Source: Microbacterium terrisoli (GTDB lineage: Bacteria > Actinomycetota > Actinomycetes > Actinomycetales > Microbacteriaceae). From it: a stretch of 64,000 bases of DNA. The notes beneath the pieces are model-generated. The model ran no database searches. It was not told where the DNA came from and saw nothing but the letters and a program-made list of their open reading frames with translations. Positions 25,975-35,413 of the stretch are shown here, in pieces; position 1 is the stretch's first letter, and every line of letters starts with the position of its first letter. The stretch spans positions 248,001 to 312,000 of the forward strand of contig NZ_CP133019.1 in assembly GCF_030866805.1 (NCBI RefSeq), written 5' to 3'. The translations under genes and the position numbers were made by a program.

Positions 25975-26024
25975 GCTTCGAGGCTATGCCCGAGCTGCGA
26001 CATCCCTTGACGGGCGGCGGTCGC

Positions 26025-27152
26025 TCACGATGCGGGAACGGGGTCCCCGATCCAGCGTTGGATGCGCGAGACGCGGTAGTCGTCCTTCACCGAGGCCAGG
26101 CTCTCACTGGCGTCGTCGAAGGTGCCGCCCGCGAAGGTCACTCCCACGCGGGCCGCGCGATGTCCGCCGAACTCGACGTAGCACGCGCCGCCGCCGTCGT
26201 ATTCACGGGTGCTGTCGGCGTGAGCGATGCGCGCGGCGATCCGATCGGCGACGACCGCCGCCTGCCCCTCGGCGAAAGCGCCCGCCTTGGGGGAACCGGT
26301 ATCGGCGGCATCGCCGATCGCGTACACGTCAGGGTGGCCGGTCTGCAGCGTCACCGGGTCGGAGGCAACCCAGCCGTTCTCGGCCAGCCCAGCCTCGACG
26401 AGCACCGGCGGCGCGACGTGGCGCGGCACGCCCAGGAACAGGTCGAACGGCAGGGTCGCGGCATCCTCGAACACGATCTCATGGGCATCGACGCGCGAGA
26501 TGGCCCGGTTCGGGTGCCACCGGATGCCGCGCTCGGCGAACTCGCGCAGCAGCGCATCAGAGGCGGTGGGAACCGGCGGCACCGGCGACGGCAGGGGCAT
26601 CACGAGGTCGATCTCGGATGCCGCGCGCAGGCCGCGCGCGGTCAGGTACTCGTGCAGCAGCAGCGCGGTCTCGCTCGGCGCCGGCGGACACTTGAACGGG
26701 GTCGCAGCCACACCGATGACCACTCTTCCGCCGGTGAACGCCGCCAGCGCGTCGCGGGCGGCGAAAGCGCCGGCGTTCGAGTAGAACTCGAGGCCGTGCT
26801 CGGCGAGACCGGGGGTGGATGCCGGGTCCAGGTCGGCACCGAGGGCGATGACCAGGTGATCGGCATCGAAGACACCGGCATCCGTCGTCACCCGCCGTGC
26901 CCCGGGGTCGATGGCGCGGATCTCGGTGCGCACGAACCGCACGCCGGGCTTGGCGATGCGCCCGTACGGGTGCGTCACACTGTCGACGGTGCGTTTGCCG
27001 AACAGCACATCGAGCTTGGCGAAGCCGAACACGAAATGCTCGGACCGGTCGATGAGGGTGACTTCGATGTCGTCGCCGAAGCGCTCCGACAGGCTCGCCG
27101 CCACTTCGAGCCCGCCGAATCCGGCGCCCACGATCAGAACACGTGCCGCCAT
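26025..27152 (-). CDS. FAD-dependent pyridine nucleotide-disulfide-type oxidoreductase
   Basis: 375 residues; ATG 27152 with GGAGGTCG in front. The FAD-binding dinucleotide fold VLIVGAGFGGLEVAASL is at the N terminus, and a second FAD contact YAIGDAADTGSPKAGAFAEGQA near the C terminus. The pattern resembles type II NADH dehydrogenases and sulfide:quinone reductases. Neither catalytic cysteines of sulfide:quinone reductase nor a membrane tail is evident, so the substrate is unassigned. It is separated from the next gene by 73 bp. Confidence 0.78.
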   Translation of the reverse strand: MAARVLIVGAGFGGLEVAASLSERFGDDIEVTLIDRSEHFVFGFAKLDVLFGKRTVDSVTHPYGRIAKPGVRFVRTEIRAIDPGARRVTTDAGVFDADHLVIALGADLDPASTPGLAEHGLEFYSNAGAFAARDALAAFTGGRVVIGVAATPFKCPPAPSETALLLHEYLTARGLRAASEIDLVMPLPSPVPPVPTASDALLREFAERGIRWHPNRAISRVDAHEIVFEDAATLPFDLFLGVPRHVAPPVLVEAGLAENGWVASDPVTLQTGHPDVYAIGDAADTGSPKAGAFAEGQAAVVADRIAARIAHADSTREYDGGGACYVEFGGHRAARVGVTFAGGTFDDASESLASVKDDYRVSRIQRWIGDPVPAS

Positions 27153-27225
27153 GCGATCGACCTCCGGCGTCAGCGTATCGCGCGGGCGAGGGGGTCGGGG
27201 CCGCCCTCGACCGCGCGGCGGGCGC

Positions 27226-28026
27226 CTACCTGCCGTCGTTCCACGACCAGATGTCGTCGCCGCGCAGCGTTGCGTCGGCGCCGCCGTCGTCGTAGATGAC
27301 CTGGCCCGCCATGTGCGTGTTCTCGACGCTGGTGAGCCAGATCAGCAGGTTCGCGATCGACTCCGGCGGCTGGTGGGAGTTCAGCGGCATCGGAACGCTG
27401 TCATCGACCATCTTGACCCCCTCCGGGGTCGACAGCAGCTTGGCGGTCATGGGCGTGAGCACCGTGCCGGGGGCGACGGCGTTCAATGGGATGCCGTGGC
27501 CGGCGAAGTCGTCGGAGATCGAGGCGCGACGCACCCACCGGCTGAGCGCCCGCTTGCTGGACGGGTAGACCAGGTAGCCGATCTGCGGGCCCTGATCGGC
27601 GAGCTTCTGCGCGATCTCACGGGCTGTGAGCTCGTCGCCGGCGAGGGCAGCCTCGACCATCTCGGGTGAATTCTGCTGCAGCGAGGCCATCGACGAGACG
27701 ACGGCCGCACGCGGTGCGTCGGATTTCTGCAGGGCCGGCAGCAGGGCCTCGAGCAGTTCGACGACGCCGAAGTAGTTGACAGAGATCGTGGCGGCGATCG
27801 GTGCGGCGATTCCCGCGCAGGCGATGACCGCGTCGATCGCTCCGTCGGCGAGCTCTGTGGCGCGGGCCGCGGCATCCACCCGCCCTTCTCGTGTGGACAG
27901 GTCGGCTTCGACGTCTGCGTTGCGCAGGTCGATGCCGATGACGCGCTCGCCGCGATCGCGCAGAAGCGTGGCGGTGGCGGCTCCGATGCCCGAAGCCGAT
28001 CCGGTGACGACGTAGGTGCGAGCCAT
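27226..28026 (-). CDS. Short-chain dehydrogenase/reductase
   Basis: 266 residues. The NAD(P) motif TGSASGIG is at residues 7-14, the catalytic serine region SSMAS is near 147, and YPSSKRALSRW supplies Tyr and Lys of YxxxK. The ATG at 28026 with AAGGAGG in front follows the MarR stop by 3 bp, so both genes form one operon. The substrate is likely a small alcohol or steroid, but this is only a family inference. Confidence 0.87.
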   Translation of the reverse strand: MARTYVVTGSASGIGAATATLLRDRGERVIGIDLRNADVEADLSTREGRVDAAARATELADGAIDAVIACAGIAAPIAATISVNYFGVVELLEALLPALQKSDAPRAAVVSSMASLQQNSPEMVEAALAGDELTAREIAQKLADQGPQIGYLVYPSSKRALSRWVRRASISDDFAGHGIPLNAVAPGTVLTPMTAKLLSTPEGVKMVDDSVPMPLNSHQPPESIANLLIWLTSVENTHMAGQVIYDDGGADATLRGDDIWSWNDGR

Positions 28027-28029
28027 GGC

Positions 28030-28539
28030 TCATTCCTCCTTGTGGGAGCGGCGTGCGCCGCGTGGTGCGTCCGCAGTGGTTCTGCGGATGACGGGAACCT
28101 CGACGCCCATGTCGATGACGAATCTGTCGATCAGGTCGGCCAAAAGTGCGCGGTCGGCCGGCGCCCACTCGCGCAGCGCGTCGTCGGTCGCGGCCAGTCC
28201 TCGCGCGACGAGCGCATCGTATGCGGCCTCTCCCGACTCGGACAGCGAGACGGTGGCCGCGCGGCCGTCGGCGGGATCGGGGGAGCGGGCGATGAAGCCG
28301 GCCGCTTCGAGGCGCTGCAGCTTCTTGCTCATCGTGGGGCGGGTCAGCCCGAGCTCGTCGGCAAGCGATGCGGCGCGACGGCTGCCCTGCATGCCGAGCA
28401 CGTACAGCGTGGGGATGTCGCCGGGATCGATGCGGATGCCGGCCGATCGCGCATACTGCGCCTGCACCTGCGGCGACGACCACTGGGTGGCCAATCGCGT
28501 GAGCGCCGTCAAGATGACGGTGGATGCCGATGCCGACAT
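28030..28539 (-). CDS. MarR family transcriptional regulator
   Basis: 169 residues from ATG 28539. The winged-helix DNA-binding segment SLADELGLTRPTMSKKLQRLEAAGFIARSPDPADGRAATVSLSESG is typical MarR. It precedes the SDR gene by 3 bp and presumably represses the pair through the inverted repeat at 28560-28576. Confidence 0.88.
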   Translation of the reverse strand: MSASASTVILTALTRLATQWSSPQVQAQYARSAGIRIDPGDIPTLYVLGMQGSRRAASLADELGLTRPTMSKKLQRLEAAGFIARSPDPADGRAATVSLSESGEAAYDALVARGLAATDDALREWAPADRALLADLIDRFVIDMGVEVPVIRRTTADAPRGARRSHKEE

Positions 28540-28559
28540 GTCTCGAGTCTACGATGTTT

Positions 28560-28576
28560 AGTTGCCTATAACAACT
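28560..28576. promoter_or_regulatory. MarR-type operator candidate
   Basis: AGTTG-CCTATAA-CAACT is a perfect 5-bp inverted repeat with an AT-rich core, 21 bp upstream of the marR start and overlapping a possible -10. The pattern fits known MarR sites such as ATAGTTGCCTATAACAACTAT-like elements. Confidence 0.6.
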
Positions 28577-28657
28577 GGTTACGGCGGTGCCGCGTCGGCC
28601 GTCGCCGCGTGGGCGTCCGGTTGGCGGCGTGCGGAATCGTCACGTACACTTGACGGC

Positions 28658-28748
28658 GGTGACGTGTCCGAGCGGCCGAAGGTGCAACTCTCGAAAAGTT
28701 GTGTAGGGTAACCCCCTACCGTGGGTTCAAATCCCACCGTCACCGCCA
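28658..28748 (+). tRNA. tRNA-Ser (CGA)
   Basis: A complete class II tRNA: acceptor stem GGTGACG/CGTCACC, anticodon loop with CGA (CTCGAAA), a long variable arm (TAGGGTAACCCCCTA hairpin), T-loop GGTTCAAAT and encoded CCA at 28746-28748. tRNA-Ser genes are frequent integration targets of genomic islands, and accessory DNA starts directly downstream. Confidence 0.96.
28732..28744. repeat. 13-bp candidate attachment core, copy 1 (tRNA-Ser 3' end)
   Basis: TCCCACCGTCACC in the T-arm and acceptor of tRNA-Ser recurs exactly at 63263-63275. The distance is 34.5 kb. A chance match is unlikely but not excluded in GC-rich DNA. Confidence 0.45.
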
Positions 28749-28756
28749 GAAGCCCA

Positions 28757-28797
28757 GGTCAGCGTCTCATTTTAGAGGCGCTGATCTGCTTGTTTGA
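28757..28797 (+). terminator. Terminator-like hairpin after tRNA-Ser
   Basis: GTCAGCGTCTC and GAGGCGCTGATC pair across a short AT loop, followed by a T-rich stretch (CTTGTTTG). It ends 9 bp past the tRNA. Confidence 0.65.
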
Positions 28798-28944
28798 CGA
28801 ATAGTCACTTTCCCACGGTAGGGGCCTCGATCCATCTCCAACGTCCGGTTCCGACCTTGCAGATCACGGGTTTCCGCCACGTCCGAACCGGGCGAAGCTT
28901 CGTGCAGAGTCGGCAGCCGGCATCTCGGCGTAAGGTGTCCGCGG

Positions 28945-29178
28945 TCAGCTCTCATCCCAATGCAGACCGAACCGGCGGAACGCCTCCTGCAGCTCAGCGA
29001 GTTTGGGGGTCACCCGTGTTGGCTCGCTGGTGAGCTCGAGTTTGGGGCTGCGTGGCGGGTCGTTCGGGCGCTCGAACACTGCCCACACGCGGATCTCATC
29101 ACCGTGACGGGAGTTGAACCGCACACCGTCGACGAGGTCATCTCCGTTGTCGCTGAGGTTGAAGGTCAAGTCCCATCT
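28945..29178 (-). pseudogene. RES-domain toxin, C-terminal fragment
   Basis: 77 codons on the minus strand, from the IS256 end to the TGA at 28947-28945. The residues DDLVDGVRFNSRHGDEIRVWAVFERP carry the RES-type second half (conserved Arg-Ser-Arg-like segment and Trp-Ala-Phe strand). The N-terminal half is on the far side of the IS element at 30563-31083. Together they would give a protein of about 250 residues, normal for RES toxins with an N-terminal extension. The two halves are not in a simple frame with each other, and no target duplication is seen. Confidence 0.72.
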
Positions 29179-30562
29179 CGTGGTGTCACTCAGGCGGTGA
29201 GCAGTAGGTCGGGGCGTGCGGGTTCGGCGTGCGCGTTGAGGGTGTGCACGAGTTTGCGCATCGACGTGTCGGAGAAGTAGCGGCGTTCGCCGTATTGCCA
29301 TTCCTCGTGCTGCTCTTGGAGGACGGCGCCGATGAGTCGGGTCACGCTGTCGCGGTCGGGGAAGATCTGCACGACGTCGGCGCGGCGTTTGATCTCCCGG
29401 TTGAGGCGCTCGATCGGGTTGTTGGACCAGACCTTCTGCCAGTGTTCCCGTGGCAGCACGGAGAAGCCCGTCAGGTCGGGCTCGGCGGCCTCGAGCATCG
29501 TGGTGATCTCGGGGAACGAGGAGCGGAGGCTGTCGGCGACTTGGTGATACTGGGCGGTCACGGCTTCGGGACTGGTCTGCGCGCAGATCGTGGAGATCAG
29601 CGCGTTGACCGGCTTCGAGCGGGCCGAACCGAGTTTCTGGGTGACGTTCCGCGCGAAATGCACGCGGCATCTCTGCCACCCGGATCCAGGCAGGATCGCC
29701 TTGACGGCGGCTTTGATGCCGGCGTGCGCGTCACTGGTGACCAGGGTTACGCCCAACGCGTCGGCGTCGGTGGCGACCTTCAGCCCTCGCTCACGGAGGC
29801 TACGGAGGAACTCGGTCCAGAAGTCGGTGGTCTCGGCGTCACCGAGCGCCATCCCGAGGATCTCGCGACGTCCCTTACCGCTGACGCCGGTGGCGACCAC
29901 GAGGGCTTGGGAGACGACGACGTGGCCGCGGACGCGGACGTCGAGGTAGGTGGCATCCAGGAACAGATAGGGGAACCAGGTGTGGTCGATTCGTCGGTGT
30001 AGGAACTCCTGTACCGACTCGTCGATCTCGCCGCAGATCCGCGAGACCGTGGACCGGCTGATGCCGGTGTCGTTGCCCAGGGCCCGGACCAGCTGCTCAA
30101 CCTTCCTCGTGGAGACCCCGTCGATCACGCTTGGCAGATCACCGCGTAGAGCGCCTTGTCGACCCGGCGGCGCGGGTTGAGCAAGCTCGGGAAGAATGAC
30201 CCCTCCCGCAGCTTCGGGATCTGAAGGTCGACTTCCCCGGCCGGGGTCGCGAGCACCTTCGGGCGCGTCCCGTTGCGGCGCGTGGTCCGCTCCGGCGAAC
30301 GCTCATGCGGCGCAGCGTCGATTCGCACAGTCGCTTCCGCGTCGATCAAATCCTGTAGCCCGGCCTGCAGCATCCGACGGAACACGTCCGAATGGGCAAC
30401 GTTGGGGTCGGCAAGAACTTCTGCGATCAGGGTCGTCAGGGCAGACTGGGTGTGGGTCATCGTGGGATCTCTTCTTTGCTTCTTGGCGGAAACAGACTGG
30501 GTCTCCCACGATGACCCATCTACGTCAACAACCTCGAGGACCCCGCGGGAATTGACACCACG
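29179..30562 (-). mobile_element. IS256-family insertion sequence
   Basis: About 1.38 kb, bounded by inverted termini CGTGGTGTCA (29179-29188) and TGACACCACG (30553-30562), with a transposase on the minus strand. The element interrupts a RES toxin gene. No clear 8-9-bp target duplication is found, so it may have arrived earlier or recombined. Confidence 0.75.
29190..30460 (-). pseudogene. IS256-family transposase, frameshifted
   Basis: The N-terminal part (codons from ATG 30460 to a stop near 30125) continues in another frame from 30128 to 29190. Joined, the protein would be about 420 residues with the family DDE residues in FLDATYLDVRV, LVTSDAHAGI and NPIERLNREIKRR. The junction lacks one base next to ALYAVICQA, where homologues read on into the GVSTRK segment; the last case is seen in the intact copy at 50858. 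It is probably inactive unless slippage restores the frame. Confidence 0.82.
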
Positions 30563-31083
30563 CTAAGAGACGCACCCAGGTTGAACAGCCATCGTGCGAT
30601 CGAACGCGTCAGCTCGCGGTCACGCGCTTCCTTTAGCAGGGCAGAGTCGACGTCGCTTGCTGCGAGGCAGTGATCAGCGAACGGGTAGTGCGCGATGAGG
30701 GCTGCGATGGTTCGCGAGTGGGTGATGTAGCAGTAGCGACCGGTCTGCCGAGCTGAACCGACCCACCGGTATCCCACTGCCCCGATGGCGGCCTCGTGGA
30801 AGTTCGCCACGCTGCCGTCGTCATCTTCGATCTGGTCGAGCTCGTTGAGCAGGGATCGACTGGGCCGGAACTGCGCCAGCAGTTCGAGGAAGCAGCCCAG
30901 GAGGCTGTCGGCGGTGTAGAGCGTCCGGAACTCGCCGCTCTGGTCGTCCCACCGACCACTGAAGCGGCCAGCGTCGTCGGCGTAATTCCAGGGCGTCCAC
31001 GCCCACATGTTGGAACCGAAGCCGACCCGCCAGACGTCGCCCAGATCGTCGGAGGGCTCGATCTCGAGATCGGGTTGCGTCAT
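30563..31083 (-). pseudogene. RES-domain toxin, N-terminal fragment
   Basis: About 173 codons from the ATG at 31083 to the IS256 end. The sequence WRVGFGSNMWAWTPWNYADDAGRFSGRWDDQSGEFRTLYTADSLLGCFLELLAQF matches the start of a RES domain, a NAD(+)-degrading toxin fold, with the conserved Arg residues and the GRFS...TLY segment. The start overlaps the antitoxin stop (ATGA). Reading beyond the IS boundary gives 13 further nonsense residues before a stop. The gene is interrupted, so the toxin is presumably inactive. Confidence 0.8.
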
Positions 31084-31448
31084 CCGATGTGCGCGAACGA
31101 CTTCGCCGCGGTGATCACATCGCGTGCCGCCTTCATCTGGTCGCCCTCGCGCAACACCTGCGCCGGCGCTTGGTCGTTCAGCGCGGGGTTTGCGTCATAG
31201 CTCTCGCGTAGCAGGGACGCGGCGTAGAACGCGTTACGTAGTCGCTGCTGGTCCGCTTCGCCTGGCGTGCTTGCGCCCTCGGCCCACGTCGACACCGACC
31301 GCGACGACTTCACACCACCGATGTAGGCGACCACACGCACGCCGAGGATGTCTCGCAGCTGCGAGACGAGCTCAGCGAACGGGAGGCGGATCGAGTCTTC
31401 GTGTGCACGCAGTCCTGGCCGCTGATCGTGTCGAACCGTGGTAGCCAT
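31080..31448 (-). CDS. Xre/MbcA/ParS-type antitoxin
   Basis: 122 residues. A divergent HTH region in the N-terminal half (SQLRDILGVRVVAYIGGVKSSRSVSTWAEG) is followed by a C-terminal toxin-binding domain with NPALNDQAPAQVLREGD, the Xre-antitoxin signature. It precedes the RES gene and overlaps it by four bases, exactly as in known RES-Xre toxin-antitoxin pairs (for example MbcT-MbcA of mycobacteria, where the toxin degrades NAD+). It lies 59 bp downstream of the HamB-like gene on the same strand. Confidence 0.85.
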   Translation of the reverse strand: MATTVRHDQRPGLRAHEDSIRLPFAELVSQLRDILGVRVVAYIGGVKSSRSVSTWAEGASTPGEADQQRLRNAFYAASLLRESYDANPALNDQAPAQVLREGDQMKAARDVITAAKSFAHIG

Positions 31449-31507
31449 ACCGCTAGCGAAACGGCTGTAGCAAATGCCTTCATCCCGCTAGGGCGGCATC
31501 GAGCTAC

Positions 31508-33664
31508 TTATGGATTGCTGCCAGATGTCTGCGGCTGTGTTTCTTGAAGCAGGCCCCCCACGACATCATCGAGGAACCAGAGCTCGACTTCGCTCAGTGC
31601 GCGACGTGTGCCCTCACTGGCGGCGACGGTCTGGAGCGATACCAGTATCGCGGGTAGATCATCACCCCTCAGCCCGTACTGGACAAGCTTCTTCGCGAGT
31701 GGAAGTGGGAGCCCGTACTCTTCAAGGTCAGCTAGGTTGTTTGGCAGGTAGAGACCCTCTACCTCTCGCAAGAAGTACTCATAGTTCCCACGGGCGAGGC
31801 CATGCTCGCCCAGGACTTCCGACTGCACGGATTGAACCCCTCGGAGCATCGCGGGAATGGTGAAGCCCATCCAGTTTCTCTGGAATCTCAAGACATCGTC
31901 GACAACATCGCTAGGCGTCTGCCCCGGACGCGCATAGGGAAGTTGACGCTCGACCATCTCGCGGATGTCGCCTCCAGAGACGCGTGCTGCCTGGAGCCTT
32001 CCCCAGAGCATGTTGAAGTTCATACCGCGACGCTGGTGTGACTGGAGCAGGCTGTCGAATCCAAGCTCGAGCACCTGGCGGGCTTGCGCCGCCGACGGCA
32101 CACCGGTCCACGCCAACAGGTCGCGCTGATCGGCGCTCATCCTGACGATCTCAGATGCAGTTTCGACCAGACGCTCGGGATCCAGGCCCTTGTTCTTCCG
32201 AATAGTGTCGAGACTCAATACCTTCTGCTCGAGAACAGCGGCCAGACGTTCACGGGACTCTTCGCTCAGATCGTCTTCGTGCAGTTGGATCAAGGTCGAG
32301 AGGGCTGCGAGAGACGACTGCGTCTCGATGGGTATGTCCACCTCGGTTGCAGAGTCGTCCGGTGGCTTGGAATACGTGATGACGTGGCCGACGAAATGCT
32401 GGAACATCCTTCCCGCGCGGCCACGGATGTTGCTGAAAGTGAAGAAGTCCAGGGGTTTGCGATCGATCGCCTTCTCGAAGATTATGACGTTCTTGGCAAC
32501 CGTGTTCACGCCCTCGATAAGTGTGGACGTGCAGATCAGTAGTCCGATGTCCCCGCGCTGAAACAGGCGCACGGTGGCTCGCTGCAGACTGCGGGGAAGC
32601 AGACCCGTGTGTACACCGATCCCTCGGCGCAGAGCGTGAACGACGTACCAATCGGGGTGATAGTTTTCCGCGACCCACACCGCGAGCTGGTCGACCAGGT
32701 CACCGCGCTTCACGCCGACGACCTCGCTGGTGAGGTTGGCCACCTTCTGAGGACTCCCGACGAAGACGAGGTTCTGCTCTTCGCTTTCCGCGGTGAGCAG
32801 CGTCTTGAGATCCTCGAGCTGTGCGACGCCTTCTTCGATGTGCGAGCGATCTTCGAGTTCGACGACGACGGTCTTGAAATCGGTCGTGACGAGGTTCTCT
32901 CGCAGATCGGAGTCCACGTCCTCATGCAGCGAGTCGATGTTGGGGCCCGTGAGGTAGTACTGCGCACCGGTGGCGCGTAGTTGGCTCCAGGCGATGTTGA
33001 GAAGTGAGCGGCGGGTGCCTTCCTTCTCGGCAGAGCCGAGCTTGTAGAACTCGTCAATGACGAACAATCCGACTGGCGGGGACTCGGGGAGCTCGAGGAA
33101 TCGCTCCTGAGTCATCACGAAGACATTCCGCTGACCCCACTCCTGCGCCGGGTGGGTCACGATCGTATAGCCGGTGCCAAGGTGCGACAGTCGTCGTCTG
33201 ATCTCATCTAGGAGGGCGATCGTCGGGACGAGCAGGACGATGTTCTGCCACTTCTGGGAGGCAACGAGCGCGTCGACGATCACGGACTTGCCGAAGGAGG
33301 TCGGCGCAGAAAGCACGACACTATGTCCGTCCATGAGGCGTTGGTAGATGCGCTGTTGCTGGGCGTGGAACGTGAAACCTAGCTTCGCAAGCGACTGAGG
33401 GGAATGGTATTCGAGCGCGAGCGCGCTTGCCTCGTCGGGCAGCGCTACAGGCGACATGTAGGGATACAGACCGAAGCGTGCGCAGAGGGAGTCGACGATG
33501 GGAAGTTCCGCGGACACACCTGAATACTGATCCAGGAACCGGATGAGCCGGTCGCGGCCCTCTCCCTCCTGATCCGGATACCGCGTGAGGCGAGCGATCT
33601 CTTGAAGTTCGTGGAAGACCTCGTCGCCGGCGCCCGCCGTCGCGGTCGTCACACTTCCTGCCAT
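31508..33664 (-). CDS. hamB: HamB-like superfamily 2 helicase (Hachiman)
   Basis: 718 residues from ATG 33664. Motif I is APTSFGKS near residue 120, motif II is FVIDEFYK near residue 202 (DEFY instead of the usual DEAD/DEAH), and motif VI is NIRGRAGR near residue 424, all in the Ski2-like arrangement. The start overlaps the end of the HamA-like gene by 16 bp. Hachiman helicases sense or remodel invading DNA and release the HamA nuclease. The call rests on the gene pair and family motifs. Confidence 0.82.
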   Translation of the reverse strand: MAGSVTTATAGAGDEVFHELQEIARLTRYPDQEGEGRDRLIRFLDQYSGVSAELPIVDSLCARFGLYPYMSPVALPDEASALALEYHSPQSLAKLGFTFHAQQQRIYQRLMDGHSVVLSAPTSFGKSVIVDALVASQKWQNIVLLVPTIALLDEIRRRLSHLGTGYTIVTHPAQEWGQRNVFVMTQERFLELPESPPVGLFVIDEFYKLGSAEKEGTRRSLLNIAWSQLRATGAQYYLTGPNIDSLHEDVDSDLRENLVTTDFKTVVVELEDRSHIEEGVAQLEDLKTLLTAESEEQNLVFVGSPQKVANLTSEVVGVKRGDLVDQLAVWVAENYHPDWYVVHALRRGIGVHTGLLPRSLQRATVRLFQRGDIGLLICTSTLIEGVNTVAKNVIIFEKAIDRKPLDFFTFSNIRGRAGRMFQHFVGHVITYSKPPDDSATEVDIPIETQSSLAALSTLIQLHEDDLSEESRERLAAVLEQKVLSLDTIRKNKGLDPERLVETASEIVRMSADQRDLLAWTGVPSAAQARQVLELGFDSLLQSHQRRGMNFNMLWGRLQAARVSGGDIREMVERQLPYARPGQTPSDVVDDVLRFQRNWMGFTIPAMLRGVQSVQSEVLGEHGLARGNYEYFLREVEGLYLPNNLADLEEYGLPLPLAKKLVQYGLRGDDLPAILVSLQTVAASEGTRRALSEVELWFLDDVVGGLLQETQPQTSGSNP

Positions 33665-34494
33665 GCCTTCAGCTTTCTGTGGAAGATTTCCGTCAATGCA
33701 GCTTTGTCATTCAGGGGCAGGAGAACTAGTTGGATCGTGAGCCGCACGGGTAGATTCAGCTGCTCGCCGAACCGCTTCAACGCGTCATCCGCCTCTTCTC
33801 TCAGTCCGCGAAGATACTCCTCGTCTACGACATCGTGTCCGTTCACAGTGGGGCTCTCGTATGTCACCAGCACGGGGACGACGATCGAGTCGATGATCTC
33901 GTCCAGACTGTTCGCCGAGTCGAGGAGCTGGGCGACTGTCGCGGTGTGCGGCCAGTTCGGATCGAGCTTGTTGGTGATGGCGATGAACTCGCGCTTCAAG
34001 AAGCCGGACTCAAAGTGGAGCGTGAGTTCGGCGGTCACGTCGCGTATTGCGCGGGTGAGGTCGGAGTAGTACTTCGACTCGCCCAGCCAGAGACTCACCT
34101 CGCCCTCGATCTCGACGATGTGCACGCTGTCGAAGCCCTTCACCGTGTCGTTCGCGCTGTCTTTGTAGTAGATCTTGCTTACCGCGGGTTGCGCACCGAA
34201 AAAGTCGCGTGCGATGGCGTGCAGAATCAGTTCGCCGAACTCGCCGCGGCGCTGGTACTTGTCGGTGTTGTACACGATTCGTGCGGCGCGACTCAGTGAT
34301 CTGCCCGCGGTATCACCGTCGATCGCTGCGTACTCGGTGTAGCTCAAAGCGAAAGAAGCGAGGTGGCGTTGCAGCAAGTCGGAGGCCAGGTCCTCTCCGC
34401 GCCACGCTGTCTGTTCGTAGCCCGGGCAGACAACCGTGATTCCGGGAACGTGATCCGCGATCTGATACCGAACTCTGAGGACTGGCGAGCTCAT
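33649..34494 (-). CDS. hamA: HamA-like DUF1837 nuclease (Hachiman)
   Basis: 281 residues from ATG 34494; a longer frame upstream has no domain character. The DUF1837 core is clear: RRGEFGELILHAIARDFFG (residues 82-100), the KGFDSVHIV strand with Asp 122, and LWLGESKYY with Glu 139 and Lys 141, the acidic-Lys nuclease signature. It precedes the helicase gene and overlaps it. DUF1837 proteins with a helicase partner are Hachiman defence systems; in published work the nuclease degrades DNA upon infection. Confidence 0.84.
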   Translation of the reverse strand: MSSPVLRVRYQIADHVPGITVVCPGYEQTAWRGEDLASDLLQRHLASFALSYTEYAAIDGDTAGRSLSRAARIVYNTDKYQRRGEFGELILHAIARDFFGAQPAVSKIYYKDSANDTVKGFDSVHIVEIEGEVSLWLGESKYYSDLTRAIRDVTAELTLHFESGFLKREFIAITNKLDPNWPHTATVAQLLDSANSLDEIIDSIVVPVLVTYESPTVNGHDVVDEEYLRGLREEADDALKRFGEQLNLPVRLTIQLVLLPLNDKAALTEIFHRKLKAWQEV

Positions 34495-34525
34495 GCCGCA
34501 CCGTCTTGGGGACTGTCTCGTCGTG

Positions 34526-35413
34526 TCATCGACCGAGCCAGCTTTGTGAGAAGGCCGTGATCCACGTGTCGACCGCCTCGTGCACCGTGGCCTCGTCGAA
34601 TCTGGCGGCGAGTGCGTCGGCGGCATGGAACCGGACGATTGAGTCTTTCGGCTGATAGCGCTCGATGAGGTAGCGGGCGCCATCGGACACTGCTTGCTCG
34701 ATCTCTGGGTGGTCCTCGATGTTCGTGGCGAGGGTGTCGGCGACATCGAAGGGTGAGGCGACCATCATGAGGAGGGCGATGTCGCCGGAGTCTTTCGGGC
34801 GCAGCCGGTCAGGTCTCGTGTGGACTTGGAGTGCGCGTTCGTGGACCTTGTGCGCCTTCGCGATCAGCAACGCTGCCGGACCGGCGACGTAGGCCTCGGC
34901 GCTGTGTGGAGGGTCATCGACGGTCGCGAAAGTCGTGAGGTGTCGGTCCCACAGCGCGAGTTCCAGGCCGACAGCACGGGACGCTGCGCCCGATTGTCCC
35001 GGTATCCGTGCGGCGCGTCGACCTGCGCCGGCATAGGCTTCCGGGACGATCAGGCCCATCGTCACACGCTCGGCGAATGGAAGTTCGGACTCCGACACAT
35101 AGCCGTACACGCCGGGTCGGTCGGGTAGGGCGGGTGCGGTGCCTATGCCCTCCATCAGCTCAAGCAGCTTCGGGGACTCGGCGACAAACACAGAGTCGAG
35201 GACGACGTCGCCATCCCGGGTCGCCTCCATCTCTACCGCACCCCATGCACGCTCCACCCACACATGCACCGCGTGAGCGCCCACGACAGTCACAGAAGGC
35301 CCGAACTCCGCCAGTGCGTGGATCGTGTCGATCAGCAGTCGTCTTGAGGCCGCGGCGCCATACCGGGCATCACCGACGGACCGCGGTGTCAGTGGCGGCG
35401 GATTCATATTCAT
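34526..35413 (-). CDS. AbiEii-like nucleotidyltransferase (putative toxin)
   Basis: 295 residues. The MNT-fold features are visible: VTVVGAHAVHVWVERA, TRDGDVVLDSVFV with the acidic pair, and KAHKVHERALQ followed by RPKDSGDIALLM, the AbiEii/DUF1814-type lysine-aspartate helix. The start overlaps the preceding XRE gene (ATGA). It lies 31 bp upstream of hamA on the same strand, so the pair and Hachiman are possibly one transcript. Related nucleotidyltransferases act as toxins on tRNA. Confidence 0.72.
   Translation of the reverse strand: MNMNPPPLTPRSVGDARYGAAASRRLLIDTIHALAEFGPSVTVVGAHAVHVWVERAWGAVEMEATRDGDVVLDSVFVAESPKLLELMEGIGTAPALPDRPGVYGYVSESELPFAERVTMGLIVPEAYAGAGRRAARIPGQSGAASRAVGLELALWDRHLTTFATVDDPPHSAEAYVAGPAALLIAKAHKVHERALQVHTRPDRLRPKDSGDIALLMMVASPFDVADTLATNIEDHPEIEQAVSDGARYLIERYQPKDSIVRFHAADALAARFDEATVHEAVDTWITAFSQSWLGR

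Noticed and set aside
30520..30560. Extra C-terminal residues of the RES toxin
   Set aside because: They are encoded by the IS256 end and are not toxin sequence.
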